From positions 65,571-129,570 of the forward strand of contig NZ_LGDV01000202.1 of the NCBI RefSeq assembly GCF_001280015.1: a DNA stretch of 64,000 nucleotides, given 5' to 3'. The position numbers were made by a program, and so were the translations under genes. The notes below the pieces were generated by a model that made no database searches, had not been told where the DNA came from, and was given only the letters and a program-made list of their open reading frames with translations. Below, in pieces: positions 7,984 through 20,592 of this stretch. Numbering within the stretch: position 1 is the first letter of the stretch; each line of letters starts with the position of its first letter. Source of the DNA: Streptomyces sp. MMG1121 (lineage in GTDB: Bacteria; Actinomycetota; Actinomycetes; Streptomycetales; Streptomycetaceae).

Positions 7984-8673
7984 ATGGCTACTCATGTGAT
8001 CACCGGTGCCGGCTCCGGCATCGGCGCCGCCGTCGCCCGTCGGCTCCACGCGCGCGGGGACGAACTCATCCTCCACGCGCGCGACGCGGGCCGCGCGAAG
8101 GAGCTGGCGGCCGAGTTCCCCGGCGCCCGCACCCTGGTGGGCGACCTGGCCGACCCGGAGAAACTCTCCTGGGCGTTCTCCCACCAGACGCTCCCGGACC
8201 GCGTGGACTCCTTGCTGCACATCGCCGGGGTCGTGGACCTGGGCGAGGTCGGCGACCTGACCCCCAAGTCCTGGCGCCACCAGCTGAACGTCAACCTGAT
8301 CGCCCCGGCCGAGCTGACCCGGCACTTCCTGCCGCAGCTGCGGGCCGCCCGCGGCCACGTGATCTTCGTCAACTCCGGCGCCGGCCTCAACGCCCACGCC
8401 GGCTGGTCCGCGTACGCCGCCTCGAAGCACGGCCTGAAGGCACTGGCGGACTCCCTGCGCGAGGAGGAACACGCGGGCGGTGTCCGTGTCACCTCGGTCT
8501 ACCCCGGCCGCACGGCCAGCCCCATGCAGGCGAAGGTCCACCAGCAGGAGGGCAAGGACTACGACGCCGCGCGGTGGATCGACCCCGAGTCGGTCGCCAC
8601 GACGATCCTCATGGCCCTGGACCTGCCCAGGGACGCCGAGGTCAACGACCTGACCGTCCGACCGGGACGATGA
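7984..8673 (+). CDS. Short-chain dehydrogenase/reductase (SDR)
   Basis: The protein has about 229 residues and classical SDR features: cofactor motif TGAGSGIGAAVARRL (about residues 6-20), the Asp of VGDLAD, the NAG-equivalent HIAGVVD, the catalytic Ser in NSGAGL, and the YxxxK pair in YAASKHGLKAL (about 145-155). The arginine-rich start of helix two suggests NADP(H). Substrate unknown. An in-frame ATG three codons earlier (7975) is an alternative start. Its stop overlaps the next ATG (ATGA), so the downstream unknown gene is translationally coupled to it. Confidence 0.85.
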   Translation: MATHVITGAGSGIGAAVARRLHARGDELILHARDAGRAKELAAEFPGARTLVGDLADPEKLSWAFSHQTLPDRVDSLLHIAGVVDLGEVGDLTPKSWRHQLNVNLIAPAELTRHFLPQLRAARGHVIFVNSGAGLNAHAGWSAYAASKHGLKALADSLREEEHAGGVRVTSVYPGRTASPMQAKVHQQEGKDYDAARWIDPESVATTILMALDLPRDAEVNDLTVRPGR

Positions 8674-9059
8674 GCTCCGAGAGCACGGACGCCGCCACGA
8701 TCCGGCAGTGGCTGGCCGAGGCCTGGTCCCGGACCGCGGCGGCCGTGCTGCTGGGCGGCCCGGATCTGCGCGCTCCGCTCGCCGAACGCCCGGTCGTGGG
8801 CGAGATCTTCGACCCGGCCGCCCTGGCCCGGCTGCGTGACCTCACCACCACCGGCGAGTTCACCGGCGACATCTGCCGCTGCCCGGGCAGCCCCACGGTG
8901 GCCCTGCTCGACACGGACGCCGAGTTCATCGCCGCGGGCAGCCTCCACGGCGACCGCGACATGTCCTGGGAACGCGCCCGCTTCCACAACAACCTCACGG
9001 TGGCCGACCCGGAGGCCCTGTACACCTTCCTGAACACCCACCGCTCACACGGATCCTGA
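8670..9059 (+). CDS. Conserved hypothetical protein (129 aa)
   Basis: I do not recognise a family. The protein starts MSSESTDAATIRQWLAEAW and looks like a small cytoplasmic alpha/beta protein with GDICRCPGSPTVALLD (about residues 70-85), containing a Cys-Arg-Cys pair, then GSLHGDRDMSWERARFHNN. No signal peptide or membrane segment. It overlaps the SDR stop by four bases, so it is coupled to that gene. Codon use is ordinary for the window, which supports a real gene. Confidence 0.7.
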   Translation: MSSESTDAATIRQWLAEAWSRTAAAVLLGGPDLRAPLAERPVVGEIFDPAALARLRDLTTTGEFTGDICRCPGSPTVALLDTDAEFIAAGSLHGDRDMSWERARFHNNLTVADPEALYTFLNTHRSHGS

Positions 9060-9097
9060 CCACCGCCCGTGGGCTGGGTACGGCATACCCTGCCGGA

Positions 9098-10105
9098 GTG
9101 AGTGAGAACAGCGAGTTCAGGTTCCCGGGGGCCACCGGTGTCGGGTCCATGCCCGGCGGCGACGCCCGGGAGGCCGCCAAGACAGTGACCGGCAGTTTCG
9201 AGGACTTCCCGTTCCTGCCGGAGCTGCCCGCCCGAGGGCCCGGCGCCGACATGATCGGCCGTACCGCCGGGATGCTGGTCGAGCTCTACGCGCGCGTGGA
9301 GCCCAGCGGCTGGCGGATCGGGGACCGGCCCGGCCGGGACACCAGGCGGGCGCGGTCCTGGCTGGGACAGGACCTGGACGCCCTGGAGGAGTTCACGCAA
9401 GGGTACGAAGGCGATCTCAAGGTCCAGGTGGTCGGCCCGTGGACCCTCGCCGCCGCCCTGGAGCTGAAGAACGGCGAGGCCGCCCTCTCCGACCCCGGCG
9501 CCTGCCGCGACCTCGCCGCCTCCCTCACCGAGGGCCTGCGGCTGCACCTCGCCGAGGTCCGGCGCCGTATCCCCGGCGCCCGGCTCGTCCTCCAGCTCGA
9601 CGAGCCCTCCCTCACCGCCGTACTGCGCGGACAGGTCCGTACCGCCAGCGGCTACCGCACGCACCGCGCCGCCGACCGGCAGGTCGTGGAGGCCACCTTG
9701 CGGGATGTGATCGCGGTCCATGACGGCGGGCCCGTGGCCGTGCACTCCTGCGCGCCCGACGTGCCGTTCGCCCTGCTGCGGCGGAGCGGCGCCGACGCCG
9801 TCTCCTTCGACTTCTCGCTCCTCACCGAGCGTGACGACGACGCCATCGGCGAGGCCGTCGAGGGCGGCACGCGGCTGTTCGCCGGTGTCGTGCCGGGCAC
9901 GGACGGCCCATTGTCAGACCCTGCCGGTAGCGTCATGGGTGTCAGGACGCTGTGGCGCAGGCTGGGGCTGCAACCAGGGCTGCTCGCCCAGGCCGTCACG
10001 GTGACCCCGGCGTGCGGTCTGGCGGGCGCTTCCCCCGCCTACGCACGCCAGGCGCTCGCCCACTGCGTCCGGGCGGCGAGATCCCTCGCGGACAACCCAG
10101 AGTAA
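9098..10105 (+). CDS. MetE C-terminal-domain-like protein (stand-alone cobalamin-independent methionine synthase fold)
   Basis: This 335-residue protein has only the catalytic half of MetE. The fold begins PGATGVGSMPGGD and shows QLDEPSL (about residues 166-172), the zinc-ligand pair His-Cys in VAVHSCAPDVPF (about 213-224) and a third cysteine in VTPACGLAG (about 300-308). These match the Zn-thiolate site that activates homocysteine in MetE. It lacks the N-terminal folate-binding half, so the methyl donor may be something other than methyltetrahydrofolate polyglutamate, or the reaction may differ. GTG start; ATACCCT lies eight bases upstream, so the mRNA may be leaderless. ligA follows after 15 bp, suggesting cotranscription. 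Confidence 0.8.
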   Translation: MSENSEFRFPGATGVGSMPGGDAREAAKTVTGSFEDFPFLPELPARGPGADMIGRTAGMLVELYARVEPSGWRIGDRPGRDTRRARSWLGQDLDALEEFTQGYEGDLKVQVVGPWTLAAALELKNGEAALSDPGACRDLAASLTEGLRLHLAEVRRRIPGARLVLQLDEPSLTAVLRGQVRTASGYRTHRAADRQVVEATLRDVIAVHDGGPVAVHSCAPDVPFALLRRSGADAVSFDFSLLTERDDDAIGEAVEGGTRLFAGVVPGTDGPLSDPAGSVMGVRTLWRRLGLQPGLLAQAVTVTPACGLAGASPAYARQALAHCVRAARSLADNPE

Positions 10106-12319
<2,214 letters not shown>

Positions 12320-12327
12320 CGGTTGAA

Positions 12328-12367
12328 GGCCACCCGATCGGCGCATATCAGATGCATACGGGTGGCC
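12328..12367 (+). terminator. Hairpin after ligA
   Basis: GGCCACCCG (12328-12336) pairs perfectly with CGGGTGGCC (12359-12367), with a smaller GCAT/ATGC pairing inside the loop. No T-run follows, as is common in Streptomyces. The remaining ~210 bp to the next gene should contain the rmdB promoter; I see no other clear signal there. Confidence 0.55.
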
Positions 12368-12578
12368 CGGGCGCATTCGGGCAACCGTCGACGACCGGTG
12401 CCCGTGGAAGCCTTCAGCGGCCTACTGTTGAGACGTGCGCCTGCCGTGCCCAGCTGCGGTCGGGGCATCCCCGTGCGCTCCAAGGGCGCGGGGAACGTTT
12501 CTTCGACGCGGAGCCGCTGATGGGTGTCGTACATCGGGCCGCGTGGCGTGGGCACCGCCGGGTGTGAGAGGGACGGGA

Positions 12579-14822
12579 ATGAAACCGACCGAGAGTGTCA
12601 CCCCGGATTCACGGCTGCGCCTGCGCGCTCGCGCGTGCGCCTGGCGCGGGACCCGGTGGGCGGTGAGGGACATCGGGCGCCCGGGAGGCCGGGCCCGCCC
12701 GGTCCGGCCCGGCGCCGTCCCCGACGCCCACCCGCCGATACCCCTCGCCGCCATCGAGCCCGCCCCCGGCCTGCCGGGCGCCGACACCGACCGGCACCCG
12801 TCCTGGCCCGCACTGCCCGCGGCCCTCGTGGCCGCCGCCGGCCTCGTCCTGGCCGCCGGCTTCTACCGCGCCTTCACCGGCCACCACGCCCTCTTCCCGG
12901 GCGGCACCGTCGGCTGGTCGCTGGCCCTGCTCACCGGCGTCATCGTCGGCCACCTCGTCATGCTGGGCCGCGCCCGCTGGTGGGGCGGCACCGGCTCCGG
13001 CGCCGCCCTCACCCTCGCCGTCCTGCTGCTGTACGGCTGGGTGGCCGCCGGCATGGTCAGCCTCACCGTCGTCGTCCTGGTCGGCATCGCCCGGCGCCAC
13101 CGCTGGCGGCAAGGCGTCCTGCACGGCGCGGTGGACATCATCGGCATCGGCGTGGGCGCCCTGCTGCTCCGCGCGTTCGGCCGCGTCCCGAGCGTCGAGA
13201 CGCCCTGGCGGCCCCACAACTGGAGCGTCGCCACCGCCCCCGAGGTCGTCCTCGTCGCCGTCGCCTATCTCGCGGTCAGCCGTGGCCTGTTGTGGTACCT
13301 GCAGGCACCGCGCGGCGGCAGGATGCCCGCCGTGGACCGCGCCGCCCTGGTCAGGCAGGGCCTGGTCGCCGTCGCGCTGCTCGGCATCGCGCCCCTGCTG
13401 TGTGTCGTCGCCGACGCCGAGCCCATCCTGCTGCCGCTGTTCGCCATCCCGCTCGTCGCCCTCGACTCGGCCCTGTGGATGGCCCGCGCGCGTGCCGAGG
13501 AGCAGCTGCGCGACCCGCTGACCGGGCTGCCCAACCGGCAATGGCTGCTGGAGCGGATCTGGACCGCCCTCGACGACGCCGAGCGCATCGGCGCCCGCTC
13601 CGCCCTCATGCTGATCGACCTCGACCGCTTCCGGTCGGTGAACGACACCCTCGGTCATCTCGCCGGTGACCGGCTGCTGCTCCAGATAGCCGAGCGGCTG
13701 CGGCTCGCGCTGCCGCGCGGAGCGGAGGCCGCGCGGCTCGGCGGGGACGAGTTCGCGGTCTTACTGCCCGTCGCCGACTCCACCACGTCGGCCACCCGCG
13801 TCGCCCGCGCCCTCGTCGCCGACCTCAGCTCCCCGCTCGACCTCGACGGGCTCACCCTGGTCCTGGAGGCCAGCGCGGGCGTCGCCGTCTTCCCCGACCA
13901 CGCCGTGGACGCCGAAGGGCTGCTGCGGCGGGCGGACGTGGCGATGTACCAGGCGAAGCGGGACCGTACGGGCGTCGAGGTCTACGAGTCCAAGCGGGAC
14001 TCCAACACCCCCGACCGGCTCGGCCTGCTGGGCGATCTGCGCCGCGCGCTGGACGCGCACGAGGTGCAGCTGCACTACCAGCCCAAGGTCCGCTTCGACG
14101 GCCAGGTCGCCGGCCTGGAGGCGCTGGTGCGCTGGGTGCATCCCGAGCGCGGGAAGGTGCCGCCGGACGAGTTCATAGCGATCGCCGAGTCCTCCGGGCT
14201 GATGCCCCACCTCACCGAGTACGTGCTGGAGACCGCGCTCGCCCAGGTCGCCCGCTGGCGTGCGCAGGGGCTGCGGGTGCCGGTGGCGGTCAACGTCTCG
14301 CCGCGCGACGTGCACACGCCCGGGTTCGCCGGATCGGTCGCCGCGCGGCTGGCCCGGCACGGGGTCCCGGCCGGGGCGCTCCAGCTGGAGATCACCGAAC
14401 ACGTCCTGCTGGAGGACCCGCAGCGGGCCGCCGACACCCTCGCCGGGCTCACCGGGCACGGGGTGAAGATGTCGCTGGACGACTTCGGCACCGGGTACTC
14501 GTCCCTGGTCCATCTACGGCGGCTGCCGGTGAGCGAGCTGAAGATCGACCGCTCCTTCGTGGCCCGGCTGGCCGTCGACACCGAGGACTCGGAGATCGTG
14601 CGCTGCACCGTCGACCTGGCGCACTCGCTGGGCCTCCTCGTCGTCGCCGAGGGCGTGGAGGACGACGAGACGTGGGAGCGGCTGCGGGACATGGGCTGTG
14701 ACGCGGTGCAGGGGTGGCTGGTGGCCGCGGCGATGCCGCCCGAGGAGACGACGGCGTGGCTGCTGGCGCGGGGGTCGCGGGGCTGGCAACGGCCGCGTGC
14801 CGCGCTGCCTGCCGCCGAGTAG
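12579..14822 (+). CDS. rmdB: Membrane GGDEF-EAL protein (RmdB-type c-di-GMP enzyme)
   Basis: The protein has about 747 residues. After a basic N-terminus there are several hydrophobic helices (about residues 70-290), then a GGDEF domain with the intact motif RLGGDEF (near residue 386) and an EAL domain with intact EALVRW (near 513), EITEH, LDDFGTGYSSL, LKIDRSFV and VVAEGVE. Metal and catalytic residues of both domains therefore look preserved. In Streptomyces such composite proteins tune c-di-GMP and through it BldD and sporulation. Position right after ligA fits S. coelicolor RmdB (SCO5495), reported as a phosphodiesterase; that assignment rests on remembered synteny. The frame is open to 12435, but ATG 12579 with GGGA upstream is preferred. 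Confidence 0.88.
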   Translation: MKPTESVTPDSRLRLRARACAWRGTRWAVRDIGRPGGRARPVRPGAVPDAHPPIPLAAIEPAPGLPGADTDRHPSWPALPAALVAAAGLVLAAGFYRAFTGHHALFPGGTVGWSLALLTGVIVGHLVMLGRARWWGGTGSGAALTLAVLLLYGWVAAGMVSLTVVVLVGIARRHRWRQGVLHGAVDIIGIGVGALLLRAFGRVPSVETPWRPHNWSVATAPEVVLVAVAYLAVSRGLLWYLQAPRGGRMPAVDRAALVRQGLVAVALLGIAPLLCVVADAEPILLPLFAIPLVALDSALWMARARAEEQLRDPLTGLPNRQWLLERIWTALDDAERIGARSALMLIDLDRFRSVNDTLGHLAGDRLLLQIAERLRLALPRGAEAARLGGDEFAVLLPVADSTTSATRVARALVADLSSPLDLDGLTLVLEASAGVAVFPDHAVDAEGLLRRADVAMYQAKRDRTGVEVYESKRDSNTPDRLGLLGDLRRALDAHEVQLHYQPKVRFDGQVAGLEALVRWVHPERGKVPPDEFIAIAESSGLMPHLTEYVLETALAQVARWRAQGLRVPVAVNVSPRDVHTPGFAGSVAARLARHGVPAGALQLEITEHVLLEDPQRAADTLAGLTGHGVKMSLDDFGTGYSSLVHLRRLPVSELKIDRSFVARLAVDTEDSEIVRCTVDLAHSLGLLVVAEGVEDDETWERLRDMGCDAVQGWLVAAAMPPEETTAWLLARGSRGWQRPRAALPAAE

Positions 14823-14842
14823 CCCTCCCCTCCGCAGGTCGC

Positions 14843-15422
14843 TCAGCCCCCCCGCGAAGTGGCCGATCAGCAGCGCCAGCCGTCGTTCGTGTCCCTCCTG
14901 CGGCAACCGCCCGCTGCGCGTCAGCGTCGCCAGGCCGTGCAGCGCCGCCCAGAAGGTCTCCGTGAGCAGGCCGGGGTCGTCGTCCCCGGTCGCGGTCGGC
15001 GTCACCACGAGACGGAGCTGCTCGAACGCCTCCCGCAGAGCCGCCGGAGCCTCGGGCGTCGCGAACGGCAGGTCCACCGGGCGGGTGAACATCGCGTCGT
15101 AGAGGGCGGGCCGGCGCCGTGCGAAGGACGTGTACGTCCGCGCCACCGCCGCCAGCGCCTCCCGCGTGCCCCGTACCCCGGTCCGCGCCTGCCGTAGCCC
15201 GGCCGCCAGATCGGCGCACCCCTGCACCGCGACCGCCGCAATGATCGCGTCCTTGCCCTTGAAGTGGCTGTAGAGGACGGGCTGGCTGTACTCGATCTCG
15301 GCGGCCAGCCGGCGCGTGGTCACGGCGTCCCAGCCCTCGGCCTCCGCGAGTTCCCGCGCGGCCGTCACGATCAGCCGCTCGCGCTCCGCTCGTTCGCGCT
15401 CCCGGCGCGTCTGGATCGTCAC
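14843..15422 (-). pseudogene. TetR-family regulator with probable single-base frameshift near its 3' end
   Basis: A TetR helix-turn-helix is clear (LIVTAARELAEAEG and TRRLAAEIEYSQPVLYSHFKG), followed by a normal ligand domain. At 14847-14853 a run of seven C (seven G on the sense strand) sits in GCG GGG GGG CTG A. With six it would read Phe-Ala-Gly-Gly-stop at 14843-14845 and give a typical 192-residue protein. As written, the frame misses the stop and runs 330 bases into the antisense of the GGDEF-EAL gene. Either a homopolymer sequencing error or a real extension. The GTG at 15422 is preferred as start over ATG 15440, which lies inside the operator. It faces the DUF4267-cupin pair. Confidence 0.65.
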
Positions 15423-15433
15423 GAGTCTCGATT

Positions 15434-15496
15434 CTAGCATCGCTAGTATTTCTTTCCATGCTCTGCTAGCTTCGCTCCCGTACCTAGCATCGCTAG
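15434..15496. promoter_or_regulatory. Two palindromic operators CTAGCATCGCTAG
   Basis: Identical 13-bp sites CTAGCATCGCTAG occur at 15434-15446 and 15484-15496, with a half-matching CTAGCTTCGCT at 15466-15476 between them. Each is an inverted repeat CTAGC/GCTAG-like around three bases. They lie exactly in the divergent promoter between the TetR gene and DUF4267, so they are very likely the operators of that TetR. Confidence 0.7.
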
Positions 15497-15534
15497 CAAA
15501 TGAAGCGTTCGAGAAGAGTCCAAGGAGTGCCGGC

Positions 15535-15906
15535 ATGACTGTCACCGCGTACACGCTCGCCGTCCTGCTCGACCTGTTCTGCGTGTTCCTCGGCTACCGG
15601 TTCCTGTTCCGGCCCGGTCCCGCCGCGGCCGGCTACGGGGTTCCGGCCGACCCGCGCGGCGACGCCCGCGCCTATCTGTCGGTCAAGGGGCTCAGAGACG
15701 GCACCTTCGGGCTGCTGGGCCTGGCCCTGCTCGCCTTCACCGGCGCCCGGGCGGAGGCGTGGTTCATGGTCGCCGTGGCGCTCGTGCCCCTCGGCGACAC
15801 CCTGATAGTCCTGCGCAACGGCGGCACGAAAGCCGTCGCCTTCGGGATCCACTTCGCCACCGCGATCGTTGTAATGATCAGTGCCGGACTGCTCTTCGCG
15901 GTCTGA
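15535..15906 (+). CDS. DUF4267-domain membrane protein
   Basis: This 123-residue protein has four hydrophobic segments (from MTVTAYTLAVLLDLFCVFLGYRF's first helix to the final FATAIVVMISAGLL) with polar turns such as YGVPADPRGDARAYLSVKGLRDG, the DUF4267 signature. Function is unknown; family members are often under TetR control. AAGGAG lies nine bases before the ATG. It is divergent from the TetR gene across the CTAGC operators and is followed 43 bp later by a cupin gene. Confidence 0.8.
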   Translation: MTVTAYTLAVLLDLFCVFLGYRFLFRPGPAAAGYGVPADPRGDARAYLSVKGLRDGTFGLLGLALLAFTGARAEAWFMVAVALVPLGDTLIVLRNGGTKAVAFGIHFATAIVVMISAGLLFAV

Positions 15907-15949
15907 CGACACCGCACATCTGACGACACCGCACAGGGGGAGATCCACC

Positions 15950-16441
15950 ATGTCGCTGTTCGTGCCGAAGTTCGACGACACCGTCCTGGTCCGGGACGCG
16001 GAGGCCGAGGTCGTCGGTCAGGCGCCCACCACCCTCAAGCTGCTCGCCGACAGCAGTGCCAGCGGCGGCGCGCTGTCCACCGTGCGGGTCACGCTCGCGG
16101 AAGGGGCCGACGGCGCCCGGCCGCACGTGCACCACCGCTCCGCCGAGATGTTCTTCCTGCTCGACGGCGAGGCGGAGCTGCTCTCCGGTGACGACGTCGT
16201 CACCGCCCGGCGCGGAGACCTGGTGATCGTGCCGCCGGACCGGCCGCACGCCTTCGCCGCCGCCCCCGGCAGCCCGGCCGACCTGCTCATCGTCATCGCC
16301 CCGGGCGTCGAGCGCTTCGACTACTTCCGCCACCTCCAGCGCATCCGTCTGGGCGAGGTCACCCAGGAGAGCCTGCTGGAGGTGCAGGAGCTGTACGACA
16401 ACCACTTCCTGAAGAGCGCCGTCTGGGACGCTCGCCGGTGA
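15950..16441 (+). CDS. Cupin-domain protein
   Basis: The protein has 163 residues with a single cupin barrel: motif one [26 protein letters not shown] (His-x-His-(x)4-Glu, about residues 58-83) and motif two [17 protein letters not shown] (about 91-107). The His and Glu metal ligands are present, so a divalent metal site is likely. Substrate unknown; relatives include quercetin-dioxygenase-like proteins and regulators. It probably forms an operon with DUF4267 under the TetR operators. Confidence 0.8.
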   Translation: MSLFVPKFDDTVLVRDAEAEVVGQAPTTLKLLADSSASGGALSTVRVTLAEGADGARPHVHHRSAEMFFLLDGEAELLSGDDVVTARRGDLVIVPPDRPHAFAAAPGSPADLLIVIAPGVERFDYFRHLQRIRLGEVTQESLLEVQELYDNHFLKSAVWDARR

Positions 16442-16480
16442 CGCAGGCAAACCGTTTCACGGGCACCCTGCCCCGCCCCA

Positions 16481-16486
16481 TAGGAT
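16481..16486 (+). promoter_or_regulatory. Likely -10 box of the gatCAB operon
   Basis: TAGGAT lies 38 bases upstream of the gatC ATG, in an otherwise C-rich stretch, and fits the Streptomyces vegetative -10 consensus. A matching -35 is not obvious (TTTCAC is 20 bases upstream). Confidence 0.45.
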
Positions 16487-16523
16487 TGGGGAACCACACA
16501 CACTCACCCCAGAGGATCGCTGC

Positions 16524-16820
16524 ATGCCTGGCATCACGCGCGAGGAGGTCGCCCACCTCGCCCGGCTGGCGCGTCTGGAGCTGAAGCCCGAAGAACTCGA
16601 CCACTTCGCGGGACAGCTGGACGACATCATCGGCGCGGTCGCCCGCGTCAGCGAGGTCGCCGACCAAGACGTACCGCCGACCTCCCACCCGCTGCCGCTG
16701 ACGAACGTCATGCGTGCGGACGAGGTCCGTCCCTCGCTCACCCCCGAGCAGGCGCTCTCCGGCGCCCCGGCCCAGGAGCAGCAGCGTTTCAAGGTGCCGC
16801 AGATCCTGGGGGAGGACTAA
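16524..16820 (+). CDS. gatC: Asp-tRNA(Asn)/Glu-tRNA(Gln) amidotransferase subunit C
   Basis: This 98-residue protein is the small structural subunit that wraps around GatA in the amidotransferase. It starts [20 protein letters not shown], the standard GatC opening, and carries [16 protein letters not shown] and a [15 protein letters not shown] linker. It helps convert Glu-tRNA(Gln), and possibly Asp-tRNA(Asn), to the correctly amidated form. It is the first gene of gatC-gatA-(79 aa)-gatB, 5 bp ahead of gatA. Confidence 0.95.
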   Translation: MPGITREEVAHLARLARLELKPEELDHFAGQLDDIIGAVARVSEVADQDVPPTSHPLPLTNVMRADEVRPSLTPEQALSGAPAQEQQRFKVPQILGED

Positions 16821-16825
16821 CCGTC

Positions 16826-18321
<1,496 letters not shown>

Positions 18322-18325
<4 letters not shown>

Positions 18326-18561
18326 GCAAGCTGTCCAAGGCCAAGGACTTCAAGAAGTCCAAGTCCGGTACGTATCTGTCGATGGCCACCACCGCGTTCG
18401 GCGCGATCGGTGTCACCAAGCAGATCAAGAAGGCCCGTGCCGAGCACGACACGCTGCGCCTCATCGACGCCACTGTGTCCGCCGTCGCGATCGTCACCGG
18501 CCTCGCCATCCTCTACCGCGAGCTGAAGCGGCTGGGCGACGACGACGTCCTGCTGGGCTGA
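18322..18561 (+). CDS. Small membrane protein inserted between gatA and gatB (79 aa)
   Basis: The protein starts [19 protein letters not shown], with a lysine-rich N-terminus, followed by two weakly hydrophobic stretches ([18 protein letters not shown] and [21 protein letters not shown], the latter a good membrane helix at about residues 50-67) and an acidic end. No domain is recognised. Its GTG overlaps the gatA stop by four bases and gatB starts 16 bp later, so it is part of the operon and is translated with GatA. A link to amidotransferase function is conceivable but unproven. Confidence 0.75.
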
Positions 18562-18577
18562 GAGGGAAGTTTTCACC

Positions 18578-20092
18578 GTGACCACCACGACCGACCTGGT
18601 GTCGTACGAGGACGCGCTGGCGTCGTACGACCCCGTCATGGGCCTCGAGGTCCATGTCGAACTCGGCACCAGGACCAAGATGTTCTGCGGCTGTTCGACC
18701 GAGCTGGGCGCCGAGCCCAACTCGCAGACCTGCCCGACCTGCCTCGGCCTGCCCGGCGCCCTCCCGGTCGTCAACGCGACCGGCGTCGAGTCCGCGATCA
18801 AGATCGGCCTCGCGCTGAACTGCGAGATCGCCGAGTGGTGCCGCTTCGCCCGGAAGAACTACTTCTATCCGGACATGCCGAAGAACTTCCAGACCTCCCA
18901 GTACGACGAGCCGATCGCCTTCAACGGCTACCTCGACGTACAGCTGGAGGACGGCGAGACCTTCCGCGTGGAGATCGAGCGCGCCCACATGGAGGAGGAC
19001 ACCGGCAAGTCGACGCACGTCGGCGGCGCCACCGGCCGTATCCACGGCGCGTCCCACTCCCTGCTGGACTACAACCGCGCCGGCATCCCGCTCATCGAGA
19101 TCGTCACCAAGCCCATCGTCGGCGCCGGCGAGCGTGCCCCCGAGGTGGCGAAGGCGTACGTCCGTGAGCTGCGCGAGGTCATCCGGGCCCTCGGTGTGTC
19201 CGAGGCCCGCATGGAGATGGGCCAGATGCGCTGCGACGTGAACCTGTCGCTGCGCCCGCACGGCCGGGAGAAGTTCGGCACCCGGTCCGAGACCAAGAAC
19301 GTGAACTCGCTGCGGTCCGTGGAGCGCGCGGCCCGCTACGAGATCATGCGCCACGCCGCCGTGCTCGGCGGTGGCGGCACGATCATCCAGGAAACCCGCC
19401 ACTTCCACGAGGACACCGGGTCCACCACCTCGGGCCGCGTGAAGGAGGAGGCCGAGGACTACCGGTACTTCCCGGAGCCCGACCTCGTCCCCGTGGCGCC
19501 CGCGCGCGAGTGGGTCGAGGAGATCCGCACCGCGCTGCCGGAGATGCCGCTGGCCCGCCGCACCCGGCTGCTCGCCGAATGGGGCATCTCGGCCACCGAT
19601 ATGCAGGCGATCCTCAACGCCGGTGCGCTGGACCCGATCGTCGCCACGATCGACGCCGGTGCCGACGCGGCCTCCGCCCGCAAGTGGTGGATGGGCGAAC
19701 TGGCGCGCAGCGCCAACGAGTCCGGCACGTCCCTGGACGAGCTGGCCATCACGCCGCAGCAGGTGGCCCGGGTCACCGAGCTGGTCACGAAGGGCGACCT
19801 GAACGACAAGCTGGCCCGTCAGGTCATCGAGGGCGTCCTCGCGGGCGAAGGCACGCCGGACGAGGTCGTCGACAAGCGCGGTCTGAAGGTCGTCTCCGAC
19901 GAGGGCGCGCTGACCACCGCCGTCGAGGAGGCCATCGCCGGCAACCCCGGCATCGCGGACAAGATCCGCGGTGGCAAGGTGGCCGCGGCCGGTGCCCTGG
20001 TCGGCGCCGTCATGAAGGCCACCCGGGGGCAGGCCGACGCGGCCCGCGTCAAGGAGCTGATCCTTCAGCAGCTGGGCGTCAGCGAGGGCTGA
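18578..20092 (+). CDS. gatB: Asp-tRNA(Asn)/Glu-tRNA(Gln) amidotransferase subunit B
   Basis: This 504-residue subunit binds misacylated tRNA and does the ATP-dependent activation and amide transfer. It shows the opening [19 protein letters not shown], the zinc-site cysteines (FCGCST and [11 protein letters not shown], about residues 30-55), [14 protein letters not shown] (about 92-105), and the C-terminal YqeY-like tail ending in [20 protein letters not shown] start, GAGAGGGAAG upstream. It is the last gene of the operon and is followed by a strong terminator. Confidence 0.96.
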   Translation: MTTTTDLVSYEDALASYDPVMGLEVHVELGTRTKMFCGCSTELGAEPNSQTCPTCLGLPGALPVVNATGVESAIKIGLALNCEIAEWCRFARKNYFYPDMPKNFQTSQYDEPIAFNGYLDVQLEDGETFRVEIERAHMEEDTGKSTHVGGATGRIHGASHSLLDYNRAGIPLIEIVTKPIVGAGERAPEVAKAYVRELREVIRALGVSEARMEMGQMRCDVNLSLRPHGREKFGTRSETKNVNSLRSVERAARYEIMRHAAVLGGGGTIIQETRHFHEDTGSTTSGRVKEEAEDYRYFPEPDLVPVAPAREWVEEIRTALPEMPLARRTRLLAEWGISATDMQAILNAGALDPIVATIDAGADAASARKWWMGELARSANESGTSLDELAITPQQVARVTELVTKGDLNDKLARQVIEGVLAGEGTPDEVVDKRGLKVVSDEGALTTAVEEAIAGNPGIADKIRGGKVAAAGALVGAVMKATRGQADAARVKELILQQLGVSEG

Positions 20093-20108
20093 GCCGCCGT
20101 CAGCAGCA

Positions 20109-20150
20109 GACACGGGGGGACGCGCCGAGCCCGGCGCGTCCCCCCGTGTC
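20109..20150 (+). terminator. Strong hairpin ending the gatCAB operon
   Basis: An 18-bp perfect stem (20109-20126 with 20133-20150) closes a six-base loop. It has no T-run but is among the strongest hairpins in the window and sits 17 bp after gatB. Confidence 0.85.
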
Positions 20151-20187
20151 GTAGGCCCCTCACCCGCAGGCACTACGCTCGCCCGCC

Positions 20188-20541
20188 ATGAGTGGACGCA
20201 CCGATACCGACACCCGGCCCGCGATAACCGACGACGCCGACGACGCGGAGGAAGCCGCGGAGGAAGTCCTGGACGAAGACGCCGAGGAGCAGGTCGAGGG
20301 TGCGCGCCGGGCACGCTGGGCCGCCGCCGGTACCGGCGTGCTGCTGACCCTCGCCGGGCTCGCCGCCGCCCTGCTCCGGCTGGCCGCTTCCGCCCCCGCC
20401 CGCGTCCCCGCCGCCTACGCCCTCGGTGCCGCCGTGTGCGCCCTCGCCGCGCTGCTCGGTGCCAGGGGCCGTACCCGCAGGGCCCTGTGGCTGCTGATCG
20501 CCGGGACGATGGTCATGGCGCTGGGGGACCAGTTCGACTGA
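20188..20541 (+). CDS. Small membrane protein with acidic N-terminus (117 aa)
   Basis: The first 40 residues are highly acidic (DDADDAEEAAEEVLDEDAEE), followed by a basic stop-transfer stretch and three hydrophobic segments (about residues 45-63, 70-88 and 97-112). No family is recognised. TACGCT 16 bases upstream of the ATG could be a -10 box. It sits alone between the gat terminator and the MMPL gene. Confidence 0.65.
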   Translation: MSGRTDTDTRPAITDDADDAEEAAEEVLDEDAEEQVEGARRARWAAAGTGVLLTLAGLAAALLRLAASAPARVPAAYALGAAVCALAALLGARGRTRRALWLLIAGTMVMALGDQFD

Positions 20542-20592
20542 AGTGCCCAGGGGCGCGACAGAGTTCGCCGAAGTGTCCTGTGACCTCACTCG

